64,000 nucleotides of DNA. Origin: Chloroflexota bacterium. GTDB taxonomy: Bacteria; Chloroflexota; Anaerolineae; Anaerolineales; UBA4823. Below the pieces are notes generated by a model, which was given only the letters and a program-made list of their open reading frames with translations, searched no databases and was not told the origin of the DNA. Positions 9,644 to 18,089 of this stretch are shown here, piece after piece. Made by a program: the position numbers and the translations under genes. The DNA is taken from NCBI GenBank assembly GCA_029265355.1, contig JAJUJL010000001.1, forward strand, positions 248,001 through 312,000, given 5' to 3'. Within the stretch, counting starts at the first letter, position 1, and every line of letters begins with the position of its first letter.

Positions 9644-10774
9644 ATGGTCAATTCCGCACTGGTATCTGAACATCGCCCGATGACTGAAGAGGCTGATTTT
9701 CTACAGATCAAAAGCATCGATCATCTTCACTTTTGGGTAGGCAATGCCCGCCAGGCGATGTATTACTGGTGGAAAGGCTTTGGTTTCACCCCCGTTGCAT
9801 ACTCAGGTCTGGAGACGGGCAATCGCGAGTTTGCCTCGTATGTGCTCCAGTCCGGGCAGATTCGTCTCGTAGTCTCGGCTGCGTACACGCCTGCCAGCCA
9901 GATTGCCTCTCACCAAATGGTGCATGGCGACGGCGTCAAGATGATCGCCCTGGAAGTCGAAGATGTGGAACAGGCGCACCGCGAAACAACCGCACGTGGC
10001 GCGATCTCTGCCTGGGCGCCGCGCCAGGAACAGGATGCCGCTGGCCTGTACCGCACTTCCGCGATCCGCATCTACGGGGATACTCTGCATGTGTTTGTGG
10101 ATCGCTCGCAGTATTCTGGCGTCTTTGCGCCGACCTATCAACCATTGAAACAGGAAGCCTCTGCAACCGGCCTGGCAGCCATCGATCATATCGTTGCCAA
10201 TGTGCCGTTAGGAAAAATGAACCAATGGGTGAATTTCTACCATCGGGTGATGGGCTTTCGCCAATTGCTGCACTTCGATGATAAGGACATCTCCACCGAA
10301 TATTCTGCCCTGATGTCCAAAGTGATGCAGAATGGCAGCGGACGGGTCAAATTCCCGATCAATGAGCCAGCAGAAGGCTTGCGTAAGAGCCAGATCGAAG
10401 AATACCTGGACTATTACCTGGGCGCCGGCGTCCAGCACATTGCCCTCTTGACGGGAGACATTTTGCACACCGTGCGCGAGCTGCGCCAGCGCGGCATTGA
10501 GTTCCTGCGCGTTCCAGAAGCCTATTACGACGCCCTCCCTGGAAGAGTCGGGAGCATCAAAGAGCCCCTGGATGCCATTCGTGAACTTGGCATTCTGGTT
10601 GACCGCGATGATGAAGGCTACCTGCTGCAGATCTTCAGCCGCCCGATCCAGGATCGCCCAACCGTGTTTGTCGAGATCATCCAACGGCATGGCAGCCGCG
10701 GTTTTGGCAAAGGCAATTTCAAAGCCCTGTTCGAGGCGATCGAGCTCGAGCAAGCCCGACGCGGCAACCTGTAG
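9644..10774 (+). CDS. hpd: 4-hydroxyphenylpyruvate dioxygenase
   Basis: 376 residues with two vicinal-oxygen-chelate domains. The enzyme converts 4-hydroxyphenylpyruvate to homogentisate with Fe(II) and O2. The three iron ligands are visible: His182 in AIDHIVANV, His265 in GVQHIALLT and Glu344 in FVEIIQRHG. The C-terminal GFGKGNFKALFEAIE is characteristic of true HPPD over glyoxalase relatives. AAAGGAG lies ahead of the ATG. The downstream enzymes of the same pathway follow closely, supporting the assignment. Confidence 0.95.
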   Translation: MVNSALVSEHRPMTEEADFLQIKSIDHLHFWVGNARQAMYYWWKGFGFTPVAYSGLETGNREFASYVLQSGQIRLVVSAAYTPASQIASHQMVHGDGVKMIALEVEDVEQAHRETTARGAISAWAPRQEQDAAGLYRTSAIRIYGDTLHVFVDRSQYSGVFAPTYQPLKQEASATGLAAIDHIVANVPLGKMNQWVNFYHRVMGFRQLLHFDDKDISTEYSALMSKVMQNGSGRVKFPINEPAEGLRKSQIEEYLDYYLGAGVQHIALLTGDILHTVRELRQRGIEFLRVPEAYYDALPGRVGSIKEPLDAIRELGILVDRDDEGYLLQIFSRPIQDRPTVFVEIIQRHGSRGFGKGNFKALFEAIELEQARRGNL

Positions 10775-10791
10775 ACCAGGCGAGAGCGCTT

Positions 10792-11787
10792 TTGAAACTG
10801 GTCACCTTCAGCACCCCTCAGGGCGACAGCCTGCATGTAGGCGCTCTGCACCTCACCCGGCAGGTGGTCGTTCATCTCGTCTCTGCCTGGGCATGGTACC
10901 GCGCCAATTCAAACCAGGCGCTGCCAGAAAATCTTCCCGACAACATGCTGGCTCTCATCGCCAGCGGTGAGGGGGTGCTGCAGGCGGTCCAGCGAATGCT
11001 CGCCGCGCTGGAAACACGTCTGGATAGCCCACCAGCTACACCGCAGGGTGGCCTGGTCTACTACCCTTTGAAGACCGTGCGGCTGCATGCCCCATTGCCA
11101 CGACCACCCAGTTTTCGCGATTTTTACGCCTTTGAGCAGCATGTACGCACGGCGTTTGCCAACCGCGGGCGTGAAGTGCCGCCCGAATGGTACCGCGCCC
11201 CTGTATTCTACTATTCGAATCCCGGCGCAATCATCGGGCCTGGCGATGATCTGCCATACCCATCTTATAGCCAGCAGTTGGACTTCGAACTGGAAATTGC
11301 CTGCATCATTTCACGCCCTGGACGGAATATCCCCGCCAACCAGGCAGAGCAGCACATCTTTGGCTACACACTGCTCAACGACTGGTCGGCGCGTGATGAG
11401 CAGCGATGGGAGATGAAGGTTGGCCTGGGTCCCGCGAAAGGCAAGGACTTTGCCACCTCGCTCGGTCCATGGATCGTTACCCCAGATGAACTTTCGGCCA
11501 GGCATGCCGGTCGCCCTGGCGTGTATGACCTGGCAATGTGCGCCCGTATCAATGGCGTGGAGTGTTCATCCGGGAATTGGAAGGCGCTGCACTATTCCTT
11601 CGGCGAGATGATCGAGCGCGCCTCGGCTGAGGTGTGGTTGCAGCCCGGGGATGTATTGGGATCTGGCACCGTGGGAAGCGGTTGCCTGCTGGAAATCACC
11701 CGCGGTCGCGGCCCATGGCTGCAGCCTGGCGACCTGGTGGAGCTGGAAGCGGAAGTCCTGGGAGTCCTGGCGAATAAGATCGTTTAG
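10792..11787 (+). CDS. Fumarylacetoacetate hydrolase family protein
   Basis: 331 residues with the FAH fold: DFELEIACIIS, FGYTLLNDWSARD and GSGTVGSGCLLE carry the conserved acidic metal ligands and active-site residues. The size and the YYSNPGAIIGPGDD segment match bacterial fumarylacetoacetases, which split fumarylacetoacetate to fumarate and acetoacetate as the last step of tyrosine breakdown. Position between HPPD and homogentisate dioxygenase makes that the most likely reaction. The start is probably TTG at 10792, 18 bases after hpd. Other FAH-superfamily hydrolases cannot be fully excluded. Confidence 0.85.
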   Translation: MKLVTFSTPQGDSLHVGALHLTRQVVVHLVSAWAWYRANSNQALPENLPDNMLALIASGEGVLQAVQRMLAALETRLDSPPATPQGGLVYYPLKTVRLHAPLPRPPSFRDFYAFEQHVRTAFANRGREVPPEWYRAPVFYYSNPGAIIGPGDDLPYPSYSQQLDFELEIACIISRPGRNIPANQAEQHIFGYTLLNDWSARDEQRWEMKVGLGPAKGKDFATSLGPWIVTPDELSARHAGRPGVYDLAMCARINGVECSSGNWKALHYSFGEMIERASAEVWLQPGDVLGSGTVGSGCLLEITRGRGPWLQPGDLVELEAEVLGVLANKIV

Positions 11788-12176
11788 ATCCGCATATTTC
11801 ATTCTTGAGGGATCGCACACAGCCGAACTGTAGAGGTCAAGCAACCAGCCTGGCCCGCCTGTCCATCATGAGCGCAGATCCAACCGTATGCTTGACCCGT
11901 AAGGCGTATCGATAATGGCGTACAAGCTGCGAGAATTAGTTCGACTGACGAGGGTTGCGTAGAAGCCAGGCGAAGCAGTCTCCTGGCTGGCGAGGAGATT
12001 GCCATGATCAGCACAGCACGCTGGCCTCGCGATGACAGCTTAGATCAAAAGCTGCTCGCACAATGTGGGCCACGCAAAACGACCTGATAGGAGATTGCCA
12101 CGACCAGCACAGGCGGGTAAAAAACACCCGACGCTGGTCTCACAATGACAGCTAAGGTCAAATAAGGAGTAGATAG
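11788..12176. other. Gene-free gap inside the tyrosine cluster, with dispersed repeats
   Basis: No convincing gene in 389 bp. The left half is unremarkable. The right half holds two units of a dispersed repeat. The small ORFs that cross it translate the repeat and are not credible. GGAG lies before the hmgA ATG. Confidence 0.7.
11958..12152. repeat. Dispersed intergenic repeat, two units
   Basis: Two related units, each with GGAGATTGCCA and an end in ATGACAGCT, at about 11958-12040 and 12049-12152. The second unit shares most of its length with 41464-41550, including AAGCTGCTCGCA, ATGTGGGCCACG and GGAGATTGCCACGACCAGCA. Similar GAGATTGC...CAATGAC units recur at 38800-38873. They look like non-coding, partly hairpin-forming repeats. 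Confidence 0.75.
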
Positions 12177-13340
12177 ATGCCCATTTATCACAAGCTCGGG
12201 GAAATCCCCCACAAACGCCATACGCAGTTCCGCAAGCCTGACGGAGGCCTATACCGCGAAGAGGTGATGGGTCTGGAAGGTTTTTCCAGTCTGCAATCGA
12301 TCCTTTATCACCATTTTCTACCCCCACGCGTGCTGCACATCGAGGATTTGGGACCTGCCGCGCCCGAATACGTTGACTTCGGCCCCATCCGCCACCGCGC
12401 GTTTGCCACTGCCGACGCGCCAATTGGCGGGGATGCGCTCTCTGCACGGCAGGTGTTGCTGGGAAATCGGGATGTCACCCTCGGAATCAGCACCCCCAAC
12501 CAGAGCATGGACTATTTTTATCGCAATGCCCAGGCGTATGAAGCCTGGTTCGTTCACGAAGGAAGCGGTTTACTGCGCACCCAATTCGGGCAGCTCAACT
12601 TCCAGGCCGGCGATTACCTGGTGATTCCTTTCGGCGTGACCTGGCAGATGCAGCTCGCGACAGCTTGCCGCTTTTTCGTTATCGAGGCCGCTTCGCAAAT
12701 TGAACCTCCCAAACGATACCGCAATGAATATGGGCAACTCCTGGAACACGCCCCATATTGCGAGCGCGATTTCAGGCTGCCGGAAAACCTGGAAACGCAT
12801 ACCCAGCGGGGTGAATTCCCGGTGCACGTTAAGGTGCGCGACCGGCTCAGCCTGCATATCCTGGACCACCACCCTCTGGACGTAGTCGGCTGGGATGGCT
12901 ACCTCTACCCGTGGATCTTCTCGATCCATGATTTTGAACCGATCACCGGGCGTATTCACCAGCCGCCGCCGGTCCACCAGACTTTCCAGGGACACAATTT
13001 CGTAGTCTGCTCTTTTGTGCCGCGCCTGTTCGACTACCACCCACAAGGTATTCCTGCGCCCTACAATCATTCCAATGTCAATTCAGACGAAGTGATCTAC
13101 TATTGCGAAGGAAATTTCGTCTCTCGAAAAGGTATCGAGCGCGGCGATATCACGCTTCATCCCTATGGCTTGCCGCATGGGCCGCAACCTGGCGCAACCG
13201 AGGCTTCGCTGGGCAAGGAGCGCACCGAGGAACTGGCTGTCATGGTGGACACGTTTTACCCCTTGCACCTGACGCCTTCAGCCTTGAAACTGGAGAAGCC
13301 CGGATATATGGCTAGCTGGTTGGAAGGCAGTGGAGCATAA
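12177..13340 (+). CDS. hmgA: Homogentisate 1,2-dioxygenase
   Basis: A 387-residue cupin dioxygenase that opens homogentisate to maleylacetoacetate with Fe(II) and O2. The start (PIYHKLGEIPHKRHTQFRKP) and the C-terminal metal-site region (YNHSNVNSDEVIYYCEGNF, then HPYGLPHGPQPG) match the family. It is somewhat shorter than the roughly 430-residue proteobacterial and animal enzymes, mostly by lacking N-terminal length. It lies in line with hpd and the FAH-family gene, separated from them by the repeat-filled gap. A flavin reductase starts 15 bases downstream. Confidence 0.92.
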   Translation: MPIYHKLGEIPHKRHTQFRKPDGGLYREEVMGLEGFSSLQSILYHHFLPPRVLHIEDLGPAAPEYVDFGPIRHRAFATADAPIGGDALSARQVLLGNRDVTLGISTPNQSMDYFYRNAQAYEAWFVHEGSGLLRTQFGQLNFQAGDYLVIPFGVTWQMQLATACRFFVIEAASQIEPPKRYRNEYGQLLEHAPYCERDFRLPENLETHTQRGEFPVHVKVRDRLSLHILDHHPLDVVGWDGYLYPWIFSIHDFEPITGRIHQPPPVHQTFQGHNFVVCSFVPRLFDYHPQGIPAPYNHSNVNSDEVIYYCEGNFVSRKGIERGDITLHPYGLPHGPQPGATEASLGKERTEELAVMVDTFYPLHLTPSALKLEKPGYMASWLEGSGA

Positions 13341-13355
13341 ATCAGGAAGAAGCGT

Positions 13356-13991
13356 ATGGAAGTGAATCCCAACCTGTTACCCTGGAGATCGGTGTATAAA
13401 CTGCTCACCGGCGCCATCGTGCCGCGCCCAATCGGTTGGATCTCGACGATCAGCCTCCAGGGCGCGCCCAACCTGGCGCCATTTTCGTTTTTCAATGTCG
13501 TCTCTTCCAATCCCCCTCACCTGGTGTTTGCCCCCAGCATTCGCACGACCGACAGATCGGAGAAGGATACATTGAGAAACATTCGCCAGGTTGGCGAATT
13601 CGTGGTTAACATCGTCAGCGAAGACCTTCTCGAAGCGATGAACCTGACATCAACCGAGTTGCCCGAGGATGTTGATGAATTTGCTTACGCAGGGCTTACC
13701 CCTGCGCCATCATACAGGGTGCAGCCGCCGCGGGTGGCTGAGAGCCGGGTACATTTCGAATGTACCCTGCACCAGCTCATCGAACTTGGCGACCAACCCG
13801 GCGGAGGCACCTTGGTCATTGGGCGGGTGGTGCATATTCATGTGGATGAGGGGGTCTTATTGGGCGAAGACAAGATTAATCTCGAAAGATTGAAACCCGT
13901 CGGACGCCTGGCAGGCAACGCTTACTGCCGGGTCAGCGACTTGATCGAACTTCCCCGCCCCAATTCGCAGATCGTCCCGAAAACAGGCTGA
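13356..13991 (+). CDS. Flavin reductase family protein (FMN-binding split barrel)
   Basis: 211 residues. The N-terminal TGAIVPRPIGWISTI and NLAPFSFFN segments and the later EFVVNIV are characteristic of the FMN-binding split-barrel flavin reductases. Family members bind FMN or reduce it with NAD(P)H for partner oxygenases. The gene follows hmgA by 15 bases and ends the plus-strand tyrosine run. HPPD and homogentisate dioxygenase do not need flavin, so its role may be in a related aromatic oxidation not encoded here. Confidence 0.85.
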   Translation: MEVNPNLLPWRSVYKLLTGAIVPRPIGWISTISLQGAPNLAPFSFFNVVSSNPPHLVFAPSIRTTDRSEKDTLRNIRQVGEFVVNIVSEDLLEAMNLTSTELPEDVDEFAYAGLTPAPSYRVQPPRVAESRVHFECTLHQLIELGDQPGGGTLVIGRVVHIHVDEGVLLGEDKINLERLKPVGRLAGNAYCRVSDLIELPRPNSQIVPKTG

Positions 13992-14034
13992 TCGGGTGAC
14001 AATTGTGAGCCGTCTGCTGCGGTTCCGGCGCAGT

Positions 14035-15018
14035 CTAAGCAGCGTCCTGGCGTAATCGCTCCAAAATCGCCGGCCAGGCTGCCTTGAAAGCTTCGACAAC
14101 GAGTGGGTCATACAGCCTGCCGCTCTCTGCCAGAATCTGCTGGTATGCCACATCGGGAGCGACCCCTTGTTGGTAAGGGCGAGTCGCGCACATGGCGTCT
14201 ACCGAATCAGCCACCGCCACGATCCTGGCTGCAAATGGAATATCTTCTCCCCTCAGGCCATCCGGATAGCCGCTGCCATCCCACCGCTCATGGTGCGAGC
14301 GGATGACCGGGATTGCAGCAACCAGGTATTGGATCTCTTTGACAATTTCGACACCGATGAGCGGGTGCCGGTGCATGAGTTCCCACTCTTCTTCATTCAG
14401 CTTAGAGGGTTTTTTCAGCACGCTTTCGGGTATATGGATCTTACCAACATCGTGGAGGATGCTGCCATATTCCAGGTCTCGTAATTGCTCATCCTTCCAA
14501 CCAACTTGCCTCCCAATCAGCAAGGCGATGTCGCGAACGCGTTCGACATGGTTGCGCGTCCCCTGGTCGCGCAGCTCAATAGCATTCGCCAGCATGATCA
14601 GGCTGGATGCATAAGCTTGCTGGAGCTGCACGTACAACAATTGCTGGTTGCGAGCCAGGCGAGAACGGATCGTGGTAGTCAGTTCTTTGCGCGTCACCGG
14701 CTTGACCAGGTAATCCTCCACGCCCATCCGTTTGCCAGCAAATATCTCATCCCGCCCGCGACGCGCCGTTAGAAATATAAACGGGATTGACATCCAGGCT
14801 TCCCGAGAGCGCACTTGCTCATAAAACTGGTACCCATCCATCTCCGGCATGGAAATATCCGAGAGGATTAGATCGGGCACATGGTTAGCCATCTTATCCA
14901 GTGCTTCATGCCCGTGTGCGGCTGTCACAGCCACATATCCCTCGGACTGCAACAACGCCTCCAAACCATGGCGCAGCACATCGTTATCCTCAACGATCAG
15001 AATGACTTCTCCGGCCAC
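14035..15018 (-). CDS. Response regulator with HD-GYP output domain
   Basis: 327 residues. The receiver domain (1-120) has Asp54 in LILSDISMP and Lys106 in DYLVKP. After a helix linker comes an HD-GYP domain (about 140-320) with His189-Asp190 in ILHDVGK, HHERWDGSGYPDGL and the last Asp in VADSVDAM. HD-GYP domains hydrolyse cyclic di-GMP, so the expected output is a change in c-di-GMP, not direct DNA binding. The GTG start at 15018 overlaps the kinase gene by 22 bases, so the two are translationally coupled. It ends convergently 43 bases from the flavin reductase gene. Confidence 0.93.
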   Translation of the reverse strand: MAGEVILIVEDNDVLRHGLEALLQSEGYVAVTAAHGHEALDKMANHVPDLILSDISMPEMDGYQFYEQVRSREAWMSIPFIFLTARRGRDEIFAGKRMGVEDYLVKPVTRKELTTTIRSRLARNQQLLYVQLQQAYASSLIMLANAIELRDQGTRNHVERVRDIALLIGRQVGWKDEQLRDLEYGSILHDVGKIHIPESVLKKPSKLNEEEWELMHRHPLIGVEIVKEIQYLVAAIPVIRSHHERWDGSGYPDGLRGEDIPFAARIVAVADSVDAMCATRPYQQGVAPDVAYQQILAESGRLYDPLVVEAFKAAWPAILERLRQDAA

Positions 15019-17837
15019 TTTTGTCTCTCCGTGGAAGGCAGTTTAACCGTAAAAGTTGAGCCTTGTCCAACTTTGCTCTGGATCTGAATTGTACCAGCAT
15101 GTCGATCAACGATTTCTTTTACAATCGAAAGTCCCAAGCCTGTGCCGTGTTTTTTGGTCTGGCGTACACGTTTCCCCCTGTAAAATCGTTCGAAAATATG
15201 CGGCAAGTCTTCCTCATCGATACCAATACCGGTATCCTGGACTTGTAGGATGATATCATCTTCATCAGCAAAGACCCTTACCTTTACATCCCCTTTCATC
15301 GTGTAATTCAACGCATTGTACACCAGGTTCGTGACCACCCGCGAGAGCTGGTTAATGTCACCAGCCACAATCGCAGGCGCTTGACTGCCTTCGAAACTCA
15401 ATTGCAACCCCGCCATATTTGCCAGCGGTTTATGTGCGATAACCACTTCATGGACCAACCGGTTCAGGTCAATCTCGCGGAACTCGACTTCCCGGGCTTT
15501 GCCGGAGGATAGGCGCGACAGGTCCAGGATATCTTCTACCAGTTTGATGAGCAACTGGGTTTGTTCCTTCAGGATGTTCAGGTAACCATCCCGGCGATCA
15601 TCGGGGGCAGACTCTAAGAGCTCCAGATAAAGGCCGATATTGGTTGTCGGTGTGCGCAGCTCGTGTGAAACATCTGAGACAAATAAATCTTTGAGCCGGT
15701 CGAGCTCCTTTTGGCGGGTAACATCGCGCTGGCTGCCAACGAAGCCATAAACTTCTCTATTTGGGTTCCGCAAGGGCGAGATGGTGAGTTGCACATCATA
15801 AACGCCACCATTCTTCCGCTTCCCTCGTAGCTCGCCCGTCCAGGTTGGAAGGTGCTCCAAAGTCTCATTGATCTGTTTCCTGAGCAGGTCAACATCGGCA
15901 ATCTCGTACAACGACCAAATCGATTGACCCGCCAATTCCAAATTTTGGTATCCAGACTGGCGCTCATAGGCTTCATTGACGGTTTGAATGTGACCGATCA
16001 AATCGATAACAATCACCCCTTCACCTACCGAGGCCAGGATGGCCTGCGAGCGTTCCATGGCAGCGTTCAATTCAGCGGTGCGTTCGAGGACGCGTTGTTC
16101 CAGGTCTTCCGCATGCCGCCTGAGCTGGGTGACCAAATGGATGTTTTCGATGAGCGGGCTGAGCTGGCGAGCCAACACCCGCATAATATCCAGGTCTTCG
16201 GTGCTGAACTCATCCCCGCCAAATTTCGGGCCCAGAGCGATCAATCCCAGCATGCGACCATGACCAATGATTGGCACCCATAGGTGCATTTGAGGGCTGT
16301 TCAACAGGCGCTCCTCTTCAGGAGAGAGCACAGTTTGCGCAAGCGCTTTTTTCAACTCAACGCGTTCCATTGTGCCGCCCATCTGCAGCAGGTAGTTCAA
16401 GCTGCTGCGAGGCAGAGCCGAGTACGCTGATTGGTCGCGCTGGGTGGGCTGAGGAGCAACTGAAACAATCGAGTAGTTGCCCTTGATATCGGAGAAAAAC
16501 ACGCAGACTTCTTCCAGGCGCAAGGTTTTATGCAGTCGGTAGCTAATTAAGTCTGCCAGTTGCTGCAAATCTCCGATCTGTTCCGTTCCCTGGCTGATGG
16601 TGGTGATCGCAGAACGATAATCGTACCAACCCCCATAAAAGATTGTGTCGACAAAGCGAGACAACACTCTTTGGAGAGGCACAAAAATGCTCACCAACAG
16701 CAGCACGATGACTGTGTTCAATGCCGGCGCGCTGAGCACATCCAATGGCAACAACTGGACCAATACGAAATTCAGCAACAGGTAAACGCCGCCCAACAAG
16801 GAGTAAACCAGGATCACCGTTGCGCCGCGGTTGACATGCGCTTCGATCGCAATCAGTTGGTGGCGGAAGATCGCATACCCATAGGTGATCGGAAAGAGCG
16901 CAAGGAATAAAGGGAACAGCGCATCCGCAATGATGGCTTCGCCTAGAAGTGCATCGGGTAAGATAAACAATGTGACAAGCGGTACCAGGCTGATCGCACC
17001 GCCCAAGACTACCAGGCGAATCTTTGCACGGGTCCCAGTCGTGGTTGTATTTCGATATGCGTAGAACAACAAACCAACAACAAATAAAAAATTGATCGCA
17101 ACATAATAACGGGCCGCAAAATTTAATACAGGATACAATGGAAGCGAGCGTAATCTCTCTGGTCCTACAAACAAGTATGGCAGACTTGCAATCGCACCCA
17201 CCAAGTACAGGAAGATGATAATGCGCCGCTGAAGGCGTAATCCAAAGTTTTGTGGAAAATTAAAATGAAAATGAACCGCCAAAGGTCCAAGAAACCACAA
17301 TAGAAAGCCAAATAACCCTGAAGCCCATTGAGGTCCCAAATAAGTATTTACCCCTGCAGATAAAAGGGCAGCGAATGCCTGAAAAAAAAGAAAAGGTTGA
17401 ATTAAGGATTCTTTGACTACATTGAAAGCCAGTAAAGCCAGGCCAATGCCCCAGAAGGTCAGCGCCAAAACCAGGGGCGCCAGGCGGCCAGCTATCTCCC
17501 AGGGCGGCGCATGCACCAGCGTGAAGCTGCGCGTAAAAGTCGCTTCCCCGCGCTTGATCAGCAAAGAGACATCATCACCCGCATGTTTATCCTGATAGAA
17601 GGGAAAAGCCTCGCTGAAATTCACCTCATCGATCGAAATGACCTGGTCGCCAACTTGCAGGATCGAACTGGTAGGCCCCCGGGGATTGATCTCCTGGATG
17701 ATTCCGGATGACGTGTAGCGCACAATCCCGTCGTAGGGATAGGCAAGCGCCTGCCATCCGCTCCAGATAATGAATACCAGGACGGCCAGCGCCAGGACAA
17801 AAGGCGAGCCACTACGCAAGCGCTGCACATTCACCAT
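14997..17837 (-). CDS. ComP-like multi-TM sensor histidine kinase (PDZ, GAF, PAS, HisKA, HATPase)
   Basis: 946 residues. Topology from sequence: TM1 near residues 12-32, an external PDZ-like domain at about 40-110 (IQEINPRGPTSSILQVGDQVISID), about eight more TMs to residue 385, GAF at about 420-560, a coiled coil, PAS at about 595-705, HisKA with phospho-acceptor His725 in DVSHELRTP, then HATPase with FERFYRGK and GTGLGLSIV. TM-PDZ-multi-TM is the plan of the Bacillus ComP pheromone receptor, although the kinase core here is the common HisKA type. It has its own promoter, lies after the prenyltransferase-like gene and precedes its response regulator. A peptide ligand is inferred from these neighbours. 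Confidence 0.9.
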   Translation of the reverse strand: MVNVQRLRSGSPFVLALAVLVFIIWSGWQALAYPYDGIVRYTSSGIIQEINPRGPTSSILQVGDQVISIDEVNFSEAFPFYQDKHAGDDVSLLIKRGEATFTRSFTLVHAPPWEIAGRLAPLVLALTFWGIGLALLAFNVVKESLIQPFLFFQAFAALLSAGVNTYLGPQWASGLFGFLLWFLGPLAVHFHFNFPQNFGLRLQRRIIIFLYLVGAIASLPYLFVGPERLRSLPLYPVLNFAARYYVAINFLFVVGLLFYAYRNTTTTGTRAKIRLVVLGGAISLVPLVTLFILPDALLGEAIIADALFPLFLALFPITYGYAIFRHQLIAIEAHVNRGATVILVYSLLGGVYLLLNFVLVQLLPLDVLSAPALNTVIVLLLVSIFVPLQRVLSRFVDTIFYGGWYDYRSAITTISQGTEQIGDLQQLADLISYRLHKTLRLEEVCVFFSDIKGNYSIVSVAPQPTQRDQSAYSALPRSSLNYLLQMGGTMERVELKKALAQTVLSPEEERLLNSPQMHLWVPIIGHGRMLGLIALGPKFGGDEFSTEDLDIMRVLARQLSPLIENIHLVTQLRRHAEDLEQRVLERTAELNAAMERSQAILASVGEGVIVIDLIGHIQTVNEAYERQSGYQNLELAGQSIWSLYEIADVDLLRKQINETLEHLPTWTGELRGKRKNGGVYDVQLTISPLRNPNREVYGFVGSQRDVTRQKELDRLKDLFVSDVSHELRTPTTNIGLYLELLESAPDDRRDGYLNILKEQTQLLIKLVEDILDLSRLSSGKAREVEFREIDLNRLVHEVVIAHKPLANMAGLQLSFEGSQAPAIVAGDINQLSRVVTNLVYNALNYTMKGDVKVRVFADEDDIILQVQDTGIGIDEEDLPHIFERFYRGKRVRQTKKHGTGLGLSIVKEIVDRHAGTIQIQSKVGQGSTFTVKLPSTERQKWPEKSF

Positions 17838-17913
17838 TCTTTACACCTGTCGAGATAGGTGTTTCGCTGAAGTTGTTTTTATAAGTATGCCAATGAACAC
17901 CGGCGAAACCCTG

Positions 17914-17968
17914 AAGTAAACCGTCATGACGATTGCCGAGCTACACCAGACACTTCGGCGGTTTACTT
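17914..17968. promoter_or_regulatory. Long-range inverted repeat in the kinase leader (hairpin or operator)
   Basis: AAGTAAACCG at 17914-17923 is perfectly repeated in inverted form at 17959-17968, with 35 bases between. It lies just downstream of the predicted kinase promoter and would be in the 5' leader of the mRNA. There is no T tract, so an operator or leader structure is as likely as a terminator. Confidence 0.55.
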
Positions 17969-17980
17969 AGTTACCGATTT

Positions 17981-18009
17981 ATAATACTATCATTGTACCT
18001 GTAAATCAA
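17981..18009 (-). promoter_or_regulatory. Sigma-70-like promoter of the kinase/response-regulator operon
   Basis: Read on the minus strand: TTGATT (18009-18004), a 17-base spacer, then TATTAT (17986-17981). Transcription would start near 17974 and cross the inverted repeat before the ATG at 17837. Confidence 0.65.
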
Positions 18010-18089
18010 TACAAACTGCGCCGCCTTTCATCACTGTCAGGCAGCGCAGTGCAACGCCTGCTCACACGAACATGAGCACAGGAAGTGGG

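Noticed and set aside
12040-12447. Minus-strand ORF crossing the dispersed repeat and the start of hmgA
   Set aside because: It translates repeat sequence and the antisense of hmgA; a similar translation appears at 40924-41559 only because the repeat is shared.
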